Below are positions 1 to 7,383 of a stretch of DNA of 64,000 bases, piece by piece (the first letter of the stretch is position 1; each line of letters starts with the position of its first letter). The stretch lies in NCBI GenBank assembly GCA_001784175.1, contig MFPR01000004.1, positions 62,001 through 126,000 on the forward strand, given 5' to 3'. Source of the DNA: Candidatus Lindowbacteria bacterium RIFCSPLOWO2_12_FULL_62_27. Lineage in GTDB: Bacteria; Lindowbacteria; 2-12-FULL-62-27. Below the pieces are notes generated by a model. It was not told where the DNA came from. It ran no database searches and saw only the letters and a program-made list of their open reading frames with translations. Made by a program: the position numbers and the translations under genes.

Positions 1-1
1 G

Positions 2-580
2 GCGGCCGTGCAGTTTCCGCTGTCGACCACGCCGGGATTTTTCGGCATGGGCGCCGTCCTGTCGCCGTCCAATATATGGCATTGGAAGGCGGACATTCAG
101 GCGGACATCGATCTCCGAAAGGCGGACCACCGGCGCCGGGACGTCGAAACCGCCTATCCCAACATGGCGGCCGACGCGTATCCGTTTTTGGGCAAGGATT
201 GGAGCGGCGCCGCGCATGACGACCGGCGGCGGCCCGCAAAAGATTATGACGACCCCGCGTTCCTCACGGCCTGGGCGGCCGACAATCCCCTCGCCGATCC
301 CGAACGGAAAAGTCCCTGCACCGAATACAACGCCGAAGGACCCGGCAGCCTGACGGTCCAGCCGCATGGCCATCAGAGCATCAACGGCGCCGGCGTCTGG
401 CGCGGCGGCGTCTGGACGCTCGTGCTCCTGCACGAGCTGCACTCCGGCGACGAGATGGACGCGATGTTCACGATGGGCGACGAGCGGCCGGTGGCGTTCG
501 CGATCTGGGACGGCGCCGCCGGCGACCGCGACGGCCAGAAGGTCGTGTCGCAGTGGCACAAGATGGTGCTGCGGCCGTGA
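2..580 (+). CDS. NxrC-like / ethylbenzene-dehydrogenase-type heme b gamma subunit (5' truncated by window edge)
   Basis: The reading frame is open to the first base, so the gene starts upstream; about 192 C-terminal residues are visible. They show the EBDH-related heme-binding fold: a VQFP strand, an FFGMGA loop whose Met matches the family's heme-ligand Met, an IWHWKAD strand, and C-terminal strands VWTLVLLHEL and VAFAIWDG followed by SQWHKMVL, whose Lys is a candidate second ligand. In this family the subunit is periplasmic and passes electrons between the beta subunit and a cytochrome partner. It lies just upstream of the catalytic and Fe-S subunits, with only one short gene between. Its stop overlaps the next start (GTGA), so it belongs to the operon. 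Residue roles are inferred from the family; the missing N-terminus hides the export signal. Confidence 0.85.
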   Translation, partial: AAVQFPLSTTPGFFGMGAVLSPSNIWHWKADIQADIDLRKADHRRRDVETAYPNMAADAYPFLGKDWSGAAHDDRRRPAKDYDDPAFLTAWAADNPLADPERKSPCTEYNAEGPGSLTVQPHGHQSINGAGVWRGGVWTLVLLHELHSGDEMDAMFTMGDERPVAFAIWDGAAGDRDGQKVVSQWHKMVLRP

Positions 581-1503
581 AATCCGAAATCCGTAATCTG
601 AAATCCGCACAGCCGTGTCCGTTGGTCACCTACGACCCGGCGCTGATCGAGGCCCTCGTCCGGTCGAAGGTCGATGCGGCGGCGGACGCGGATCAGAGCT
701 GGATCAACGCCTACCGGGACGAGCTGGACGACATCTATGAGCGCAGCCCGGAAGAGCGCGAATCGCTCTTCGCCTCCCTGGATCGCCGCTATTTTCAGCG
801 CGTCGGCATTCCGGCGATTGTGGAGGAGTGCCTTGCGGAGCGCGCCGGGGCGCTGCCCAAAACATGCAATGTGACCATGCTGTCGGCACAAGACCGGTCG
901 GAAGAGGGCGCGGACGTAAACCGCGCCGGCCAGATGATCCTGCGCTTCCGGACCGCGACGCTGGCCGACTCGGAAAAATTTCGGCGGCGGCTGCGCAGGG
1001 AGATTGTCCAGGCGGCCGATTGTTTCAACCCGGAATTCGGCCATGCCCCGGAATTGCTGGACGCGCTGCTTCCATCCGAAAGAGAGCGCATCCGCGCGGC
1101 CCTGACCCTGCTCTGGGCGCTGACGGCGCAGATTCGGCTCTGCGCCGAGGAACCGTTGAAGACCGGCGCAACCGCGCAGGTTGAGAAAGAACGCCTGGAC
1201 CGGCTGGCCGCGGATCTGCGCGCCGCGCTGTGCGGCGACGCCCATGCGCCGCTGGCCGAACTTCTCCAGGACCTCCCGGCTCGGCCGCCGGCCTTCGGCC
1301 GGATGCTTGAGTTTTGCCGCCGGCACGCGGGCTCGGAGGCCGCGGCCTCCGGCATCTGCGATCTCTGCCGCTTTCCCTCCGAGGACGTTCAGACGTTGAG
1401 CGTCCTGCCGGACAACGTCCGCCGGGCGCTGACAGCGGAATTTACGTCACTCCAAAATATGTCACACGTCTGCGCACGCTGCGCCGAACGGTCCGCGATA
1501 TGA
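577..1503 (+). CDS. Unknown protein with C-terminal paired CxxC motifs, inside the molybdoenzyme operon
   Basis: About 308 residues, not recognised. The first two thirds are helical and charged, with no signal peptide or membrane segment. The end carries CDLC (C261/C264) and CARC (C299/C302) separated by 34 residues, which looks like a zinc ribbon or treble clef. A GTG at 577 overlaps the upstream stop (GTGA) and is preferred over the GTG at 553, which would overlap 28 nt. The gene in turn overlaps the catalytic-subunit start (ATGA), so it is translationally coupled on both sides. Placement suggests a cytoplasmic maturation factor for the molybdoenzyme, comparable in position to accessory proteins such as FdhE; that is inference. 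Its first codons consist of a dispersed repeat (peptide KSEIRNLKS) also found in the aconitase gene. Confidence 0.8.
   Translation: MKSEIRNLKSAQPCPLVTYDPALIEALVRSKVDAAADADQSWINAYRDELDDIYERSPEERESLFASLDRRYFQRVGIPAIVEECLAERAGALPKTCNVTMLSAQDRSEEGADVNRAGQMILRFRTATLADSEKFRRRLRREIVQAADCFNPEFGHAPELLDALLPSERERIRAALTLLWALTAQIRLCAEEPLKTGATAQVEKERLDRLAADLRAALCGDAHAPLAELLQDLPARPPAFGRMLEFCRRHAGSEAAASGICDLCRFPSEDVQTLSVLPDNVRRALTAEFTSLQNMSHVCARCAERSAI
580..606. repeat. AAATCCGAAATC-type repeat at the start of the zinc-finger-like unknown
   Basis: AAATCCGAAATCCGTAATCTGAAATCC lies exactly between the gamma-subunit stop and the body of the next gene, and is translated as KSEIRNLKS. It resembles the acnA element at 60254-60292 in both sequence and reading frame. 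Confidence 0.7.
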
Positions 1504-4500
1504 CCTGGTCCGTATCCCGCCGCGCGTTCCTCCAGGCCGGCAGCCTCGCCGCGCTCCTCGCCGCCTGCGGCAAATCCAATCTCCGCCAGCTCAAAGGCAT
1601 CGTGGGCGTCGAGAACCCGCTCGAATATTATCCGGAACGCGGCTGGGAAAAAGTCTATCGGGACCAGTACCGGTACGACCGTTCCTTCACCTACGTGTGC
1701 TCTCCGAACGACACCCACGCCTGCCGCGTGCGGGCCTTTGTTCGAAACGGCGTGATCGTCCGCGTCGAGCAGAATTACGACATCCAGAATTACGCCGACC
1801 TCTACGGCAACAAGGCCACGCGCAACTGGAACCCGCGGATGTGCCCCAAGGGCATGACGTTCCCCCGCCGCGTCTACGGGCCCTACCGCCTCAAGCAACC
1901 GCTCATGCGGAAGGGCTGGAAGGCATGGGCGGACGACGGCTTTCCGTATCTGACGGCGGCGCTTCGGACCAAATACAAATTCGACAGCCGCGGCGCGGAC
2001 GAATTTCTGCGCGTGTCGTGGGACGAGGCGTTTGGATACGCGGCGCGCGGATTCGTGGCGATCGCGAAACACTACAGCGGCGACGGAGGCCAGCGGCGGC
2101 TTCTGTCCGAGGGATACGCGCCGGAGATGGTGCGGGCGATGGAGGGCGCGGGAACGCGCACGATCAAGACCCGTGGCGGGATGGGCCTCCTCGGCGTCAT
2201 CGGCAAATACGGCATGTACCGCTTCTGCAACACGCTGGCCTTGGTCGACGCGCACGTGCGCGGCGCGGACAGGGAACACGCCAAGGCCGGCCGCGTCTGG
2301 GACAATTACACCTGGCACGGCGATCAGGCCCCGGGCCACCCCTTCGTCCACGGCATCCAGACCTCCGACTGCGATTTCAACGACCTCCGCTTCACCAAAC
2401 TGCACATCCAGTGCGGCAAAAATCTCGTCGAAAACAAAATGCCCGACTCCCACTGGTTCATCGAAACCCTCGAACGCGGCGCCAAGATCGTCGTCATCAC
2501 GCCCGAGTACAGCCCGCCGGCCACCAAGGCCGATTACTGGATCCCGATCCGGCCCAACAGCGACACGGCACTCTTCCTGGGCATCACCAAACTTCTCATC
2601 GACGGGAAAAAATATGACTCGCGATTCGTCAAACGCCACACCGATTTCCCCTTGCTGGTCCGGACCGACACGCTCACCCGCCTCAAGGCCGCGGACGTTT
2701 TCCCCGGCTACAAGAACCGCGATCTTCACGGGGGGCCCAGCTACGAAGTCCAGGGCCTGACGGACGATCAGCGCGAGAAACTGGGGGATTATGTGGTCTG
2801 GGATTTGAAGCGAGGCGCGCCGGCGCCCGTCACGCGGGATGACGTCGGCGGAGTCTATGACAAACTGGGCGTCGACGCGGCCTTGGAGGGAAAATTCGAC
2901 GTCACATTGACGGACGGCCGCAGCATCCAGGTCATGCCGCTGTTTGAGATGTACAAGGTACACCTCCGCGATTACGATCTCGACAGCGTCCATGAAATGA
3001 CCAACGCGCCCAAGGAACTCGTGCGGCGGCTCGCCGACGACATCGCCACCATCAAACCGGCCGCCGTCCATGTCGGCGAAGGCATCAACCACTGGTTCCA
3101 CGCAACGCTCGTCAACCGCGCGACGTATCTGCCGCTCATGCTGACCGGCAACATCGGCCTTCCCGGCGCCGGGTCGCATACGTGGGCGGGAAACTACAAG
3201 GCCGCGAATTTCCAGGCGGCGCCGTGGTGCGGCAAGGGATTCAAAACATGGATCGCGGAGGATCCCTTCGAGCCGAACCTCGATCCGAACACGGACGGCA
3301 AGGACATCCACGTGCACTCCTACACCCGCGACGAGGCGGTCGCCTACTGGAACCACGGCGACAAACCCCTGGTGGTCGACACGCCGAAATACGGCCGGAA
3401 AATGTTCACCGGAAAATCACACATGCCGACGCCCACCAAGGCCATCTGGTACACGAACGTCAATCTCATCAACAACGCCAAATGGGCCTACGAGATGATC
3501 AAGAACGTCGATCCCAAGGTCGACATGATCCTGTCGAACGACATCCAGATGACGGCAAGCATCGAATACTCGGACTTCGCCTTTCCGGCCAATTCGTGGT
3601 GCGAGACGAAGACTGCCGAGATCACCAACTCCTGCTCGAATCCTTTCCTCCAGATCTGGAAGGGCGGCATCGAGCCGCTCTATGATTCGCGCGACGACGT
3701 GATGATCCTCGCGGGCATGGCCAAGGCCGTCGGCGACGCGATCGGCGACAAGCGGTGCGAGGAGTACTGGAAATTCGCGCTGGAAGGCCGGCCGGAGGTG
3801 TATATTCAGCGGCTCCTCGACGCGTCCTCCACCCTGCGCGGCTACAAATACGAAGACATCATGGCCGGAAAATACGGCGAGCCCGGCGTGTGCCTCATGC
3901 TGTACCGGACGTACCCGCGTATTCCGTTTTACGAGCAGGTCCACGAGGACCATCCGTTCTGGACCGACACGGGACGCCTGAACGCCTACTGCGACATTCC
4001 GGACGCGATCGAGCACGGAGAAAATTTCATCGTCCACCGGGAAGGACCCGAGGGGACGCCCTACTTGCCGAACTGCATCGTAAGTTCGAATCCGTTCATC
4101 CGGCCGGACGATTTCGGCATCCCCGAAACCGAAATGCACTGGGACGCGCGGCATGTCCGCAACATCAAAAAGCCGTGGCCGCAGGTCGTCCGCACCGTGA
4201 ACCCGCTCTGGGCCCGGGGATACCGCTTTTTCTGCCTGACCCCGAAAACCCGCCACCGCGTCCATTCGCAGTGGAGCGACACCGACTGGAACCTCATCTG
4301 GGACTCGAATTTCGGCGACCCGTACCGCGCCGACAAGCGAATGCCCGGTGTGGGCGAGCACCAGCTTCACATGAACCCGCAGACCGCGCGCGACCTCGGG
4401 ATCAACGACGGCGACTACGTCTACGTCGACGCCAATCCGGCCGACCGGCCCTACATCGGCTGGAGCCCGACCGACCCGTTCTACCGCGTGGCGCGACTGA

Positions 4501-4961
4501 TGCTGCGCGTGAAATACAATCCGGCCTATCCGTACCACACGGTCATGATGAAACACGCGCCGTACATTGCGACCGAGCGCAGCGTCAAGGCGCACGAGAC
4601 GCGGCCGGACGGCCGGGCGCTGTCGGCCGGCACCGGATATCAGGCCAACCTTCGATATGGCTCCCAGCAGTCGATCACGCGCTCCTGGCTCATGCCGATG
4701 CACCAGACCGACACGCTGTTTCACAAAACCAAAATCGGCATGGCGTTCATGTTCGGCGGCGAGGCCGACAACCACATGATCAACACGACGCCCAAGGAAA
4801 CGCTCGTCAAGATCACCAAGGCCGAGCCCGGCGGGATCGGCGGCAAGGGCATCTGGGCGCCGGCGACCTCCGGGTTCACGCCGGGCAACGAAAGCCCGGC
4901 GATGCTGTCCTACCTGACCGGCGACCTGACGAAGGTTCAAGGGGGCGGCAACCATGCCTGA
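1500..4961 (+). CDS. nxrA: Type II DMSO-reductase-family catalytic subunit, nitrite oxidoreductase/nitrate reductase (NxrA)-like
   Basis: About 1153 aa, the size expected for NxrA of the Nitrospira/anammox clade. A Tat signal (SRRAFLQ, R7-R8) is followed by a hydrophobic stretch ending in a lipobox-like LAAC (C23), so the protein may be an exported lipoprotein. The N-terminal Fe-S region has C67-S-P-N-D-T-H-A-C75 and later C115 in NPRMCPKG, the arrangement I recall from NxrA rather than from classic NarG. Many further stretches (TWHGDQAPG, KLHIQCGKNLVENK, GEGINHWFHATL, GSHTWAGNYK, GTGYQANLRYGSQQSITR) also match the NxrA pattern as I remember it. It should bind bis-MGD molybdenum and an [4Fe-4S] cluster and act on nitrite/nitrate in the periplasm. 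The direction of catalysis cannot be read from sequence, and related enzymes occur in non-nitrifiers. The start ATG overlaps the upstream stop, and the 3' end overlaps nxrB by 8 nt. Confidence 0.88.
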   Translation: MTWSVSRRAFLQAGSLAALLAACGKSNLRQLKGIVGVENPLEYYPERGWEKVYRDQYRYDRSFTYVCSPNDTHACRVRAFVRNGVIVRVEQNYDIQNYADLYGNKATRNWNPRMCPKGMTFPRRVYGPYRLKQPLMRKGWKAWADDGFPYLTAALRTKYKFDSRGADEFLRVSWDEAFGYAARGFVAIAKHYSGDGGQRRLLSEGYAPEMVRAMEGAGTRTIKTRGGMGLLGVIGKYGMYRFCNTLALVDAHVRGADREHAKAGRVWDNYTWHGDQAPGHPFVHGIQTSDCDFNDLRFTKLHIQCGKNLVENKMPDSHWFIETLERGAKIVVITPEYSPPATKADYWIPIRPNSDTALFLGITKLLIDGKKYDSRFVKRHTDFPLLVRTDTLTRLKAADVFPGYKNRDLHGGPSYEVQGLTDDQREKLGDYVVWDLKRGAPAPVTRDDVGGVYDKLGVDAALEGKFDVTLTDGRSIQVMPLFEMYKVHLRDYDLDSVHEMTNAPKELVRRLADDIATIKPAAVHVGEGINHWFHATLVNRATYLPLMLTGNIGLPGAGSHTWAGNYKAANFQAAPWCGKGFKTWIAEDPFEPNLDPNTDGKDIHVHSYTRDEAVAYWNHGDKPLVVDTPKYGRKMFTGKSHMPTPTKAIWYTNVNLINNAKWAYEMIKNVDPKVDMILSNDIQMTASIEYSDFAFPANSWCETKTAEITNSCSNPFLQIWKGGIEPLYDSRDDVMILAGMAKAVGDAIGDKRCEEYWKFALEGRPEVYIQRLLDASSTLRGYKYEDIMAGKYGEPGVCLMLYRTYPRIPFYEQVHEDHPFWTDTGRLNAYCDIPDAIEHGENFIVHREGPEGTPYLPNCIVSSNPFIRPDDFGIPETEMHWDARHVRNIKKPWPQVVRTVNPLWARGYRFFCLTPKTRHRVHSQWSDTDWNLIWDSNFGDPYRADKRMPGVGEHQLHMNPQTARDLGINDGDYVYVDANPADRPYIGWSPTDPFYRVARLMLRVKYNPAYPYHTVMMKHAPYIATERSVKAHETRPDGRALSAGTGYQANLRYGSQQSITRSWLMPMHQTDTLFHKTKIGMAFMFGGEADNHMINTTPKETLVKITKAEPGGIGGKGIWAPATSGFTPGNESPAMLSYLTGDLTKVQGGGNHA

Positions 4962-6258
4962 CGTCTACAACTGGCATCTCGGCCGGAAAATGTCGTATCC
5001 ATACGAGGAGGCGCATCCGCGCCGGCAGTTCGCGTTCGTGTTCAACATCAACCGCTGCATCGCCTGCCAGACCTGCACGATGTCCTGCAAGTCGACATGG
5101 ACATTCTCCAAGGGCCAGGAATACATGTGGTGGAACAACGTCGAAACAAAACCCTACGGCGGCTACCCAAAATTCTGGGACGTCAAACTCCTCTCAATGC
5201 TCGACGCCGCCAATCCCGGCGGGCAGGTGTGGGACGCGGCGGTCCAAAATGGCCCGTCGAAACCGTACGGTCTCTTCAACGGCATGACCATTTTCGAAGC
5301 GGCCCGAAAACAGTTCGGCCCCGCCGGCCACAATCACGCGATCGGATTCATCCCCGACGAAGAGGCATGGCGCGGCCCCAACCACGGCGAGGACGCGGCG
5401 GTCACGTTCGAGGACAGCTACCGCAAGGCCAGCGCGGCCCGCCCGATCTCGGCCGAAGGATCCGCCCTGCCGGAACACCGCACCTGGTTTTTCTATCTTC
5501 AGAGGCTGTGCAATCACTGCACCTACCCGGCGTGCCTCGCGGCCTGCCCGCGAAAGGCGATCTACAAACGCGAAGAGGACGGCATCGTGCTGATCGACCA
5601 GGAACGCTGCCGCGGATACCGCAAGTGCGTGGAGGCCTGCCCCTACAAAAAGCCGATGTACCGCGGCACCACGCGGGTTTCGGAAAAATGTATCGGATGT
5701 TATCCGCGAATCGAGGGCAAGGACCCCATTTCAGAGGGCCGCCCGATGGAAACCCGCTGCATGACCGCCTGCGTCGGCCAGATTCGTCTCCAGGGTCTGG
5801 TGAACATTGACGAAAAAACGGGCTTGTGGGCCAACGACCGCCAGAATCCCATCTACTATCTCGTTCACGTCGAAAAAATCGCCCTCCCGCTCTACCCGCA
5901 GTTCGGGACGGAACCCAACGGGTACTACATCCCGCCGCGATGGGTGCCCCGGCCGTACCTGAGGCAGATGTTCGGCCCGGGCGTCGACGCCGCGATTGAA
6001 AAATACGTCGCACCGAACCGCGAACTCCTCGCGGTCCTCCAGTTGTTCCGCAAACATCAGGACATCGTCTTCCGATACGAGATCGAGGAGGGGAAGAAAG
6101 TCTACGAGCGGGAAATCGACTACCGCGGCCGGAAAATCCCGTTCACGCTCTACAACGACACCGTCATCGCCTTCGACGCGGCCGGCAAGGAAATCTTCCG
6201 CACGGCCGTCGAAGAACCCATCCACGTCCGGCCGGCGAAACACTCCAATTCGGTCTGA
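4954..6258 (+). CDS. nxrB: Fe-S electron-transfer subunit, NxrB/NarH-like
   Basis: About 434 aa, close to the roughly 430 aa of Nitrospira-type NxrB. Four ferredoxin-like cysteine groups are visible: C35-x2-C38-x2-C41-x3-C45; CNHCTYPACLAAC; CRGYRKCVEAC, where a Tyr occupies the second-Cys position as expected for a [3Fe-4S] site; and EKCIGC with TRCMTAC. The WWNNVETKPYGGYP and EPNGYYIPPRWVPRPY segments are hallmarks of this clade. There is no signal peptide, as expected for a beta subunit co-exported with its Tat-bearing alpha partner. It would carry electrons from the molybdenum subunit to the heme b gamma subunit. The start overlaps the nxrA stop by 8 nt (ATGCCTGA). Confidence 0.92.
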   Translation: MPDVYNWHLGRKMSYPYEEAHPRRQFAFVFNINRCIACQTCTMSCKSTWTFSKGQEYMWWNNVETKPYGGYPKFWDVKLLSMLDAANPGGQVWDAAVQNGPSKPYGLFNGMTIFEAARKQFGPAGHNHAIGFIPDEEAWRGPNHGEDAAVTFEDSYRKASAARPISAEGSALPEHRTWFFYLQRLCNHCTYPACLAACPRKAIYKREEDGIVLIDQERCRGYRKCVEACPYKKPMYRGTTRVSEKCIGCYPRIEGKDPISEGRPMETRCMTACVGQIRLQGLVNIDEKTGLWANDRQNPIYYLVHVEKIALPLYPQFGTEPNGYYIPPRWVPRPYLRQMFGPGVDAAIEKYVAPNRELLAVLQLFRKHQDIVFRYEIEEGKKVYEREIDYRGRKIPFTLYNDTVIAFDAAGKEIFRTAVEEPIHVRPAKHSNSV

Positions 6259-6259
6259 C

Positions 6260-6955
6260 ATGGAAAACGCCATCCGCTCCGCCCATCTTCGCACCGCCGT
6301 CTACGAATTGTTCGGACGGATTCTGTCCGCGCCCGATCCCGAACACGGCCGGCGCGCCCTTCAAATCGCGTTCACCCTCGGGCGCATCGAGAGCCTCCCG
6401 GCCGGGTTGCGGCGCCGGTTCGGCGAATTCACCGACACCCTCGCCCGGCTGGGACTCAACGAAATCGAGCGCGACTGGCAGGAAACGTTCGGCCTGACCG
6501 ACGGAGGGCCCTTCAGCCTCTGCGAGAGCGAGTATGGCATGGCGCACATTTTTCAAAAATCCAACCGGCTGGCCGACATCTCCGGATTCTACAGGGCGTT
6601 CGGCGTGGAGCCCCGGGCCGGCGCGGAGCGCCCGGACCACCTGAGCGTCGAGTTCGAGTTCCTTTCGTTTCTGGCCGCCAAGGAGGCCCACGCTCTGTTG
6701 GAGAACAGGACGGACCGCGCCGAAGTTTCACGCGAGGCCGAACGGATGTTTTTGTCTGATCACACAGGCCATTTCTGCGTGGGACTCTTCAAGCGATTGG
6801 TGGACGGCCAGGGATTCTATGCCTCCGTCAGCCGGCTCGGCTTGGAGGCCATCGAGTGGATATTCTCTCAACTGAGCATCTCCGAGCCCTGCCAAGCCGC
6901 GCTCGCCGGCGCGATGGGTCCCGAAGAACCCATGCAATGCGGCGGCTGCAGATGA
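6260..6955 (+). CDS. TorD/NarJ-family molybdoenzyme chaperone (NxrT-like)
   Basis: About 231 aa, helical and soluble. It contains the family signature PDHLSVEFEFLSFLAAKEA in the middle and an EYGMAHIFQKS segment typical of TorD/DmsD-like proteins. Such chaperones bind the Tat leader of the catalytic subunit, hold it for cofactor insertion and prevent early export. It begins one base after the nxrB stop and its own stop overlaps the next gene, so it is translated with the enzyme it most likely serves. The C-terminus ends in CGGCR, a small CxxC-like tail that is unusual and could bind metal or may simply be incidental. Confidence 0.88.
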   Translation: MENAIRSAHLRTAVYELFGRILSAPDPEHGRRALQIAFTLGRIESLPAGLRRRFGEFTDTLARLGLNEIERDWQETFGLTDGGPFSLCESEYGMAHIFQKSNRLADISGFYRAFGVEPRAGAERPDHLSVEFEFLSFLAAKEAHALLENRTDRAEVSREAERMFLSDHTGHFCVGLFKRLVDGQGFYASVSRLGLEAIEWIFSQLSISEPCQAALAGAMGPEEPMQCGGCR

Positions 6956-7227
6956 AAAATCTCGATCCGGAGGACCCCTTCAGCCTGACCGGTCACGCGG
7001 TGGCGCTCAGCGCCGAAGAGGCGGAAGAACACTTGATCGAAATGACCGATACGATCATCCACGAGTTCACGCTCCTCGGCTGGACACCGGAGAGAATACT
7101 CGGCATGTTCAATAATCCGTTTTATCGCATGCCGCACGAGATTCTCCGCAGCCGTGGCGCATCGTTCGTTCAGTCCCGCATGGCCGCGGTCACAGGAATC
7201 GACCTTACAGAACTTGTTACGAATTAA
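6952..7227 (+). CDS. Small unknown protein, last gene of the molybdoenzyme operon
   Basis: 91 aa, not recognised. It is acidic at the N-terminus (DPEDPFSLTGHAVALSAEEAEEHL) and then predicted helical; it has no cysteine, signal peptide or membrane segment. The ATG overlaps the stop of the chaperone gene (ATGA), which is the main evidence that it is real. About 155 nt without a gene follow before the NnrS-like gene, so it probably ends the transcript. By position it could be an assembly or regulatory partner of the enzyme, but nothing in the sequence proves that. Confidence 0.75.
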   Translation: MKNLDPEDPFSLTGHAVALSAEEAEEHLIEMTDTIIHEFTLLGWTPERILGMFNNPFYRMPHEILRSRGASFVQSRMAAVTGIDLTELVTN

Positions 7228-7383
7228 GACAACTTGTCCGCCTGCCCGACCGAAGACCAGTTCGACAACCTTCAGATAATCAATCCGTTAAAATAAGTTC
7301 ACGCCCCTCCCATCCTTTGGAATACGCTTTGCAGACTCTCTCTCTTGGCTTGTTTTTTTAGACACACGAGGAGGCGACCGCAG

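Noticed and set aside
1389-4955. Two long minus-strand frames (655 and 512 codons) opposite nxrA
   Set aside because: Shadows of the catalytic-subunit gene; Val/Asp/Arg-rich with no domain.
7228-7383. NO-responsive regulator site or riboswitch before the NnrS-like gene
   Set aside because: I found no convincing FNR/NNR-type palindrome or structured element; only a ribosome site is clear.
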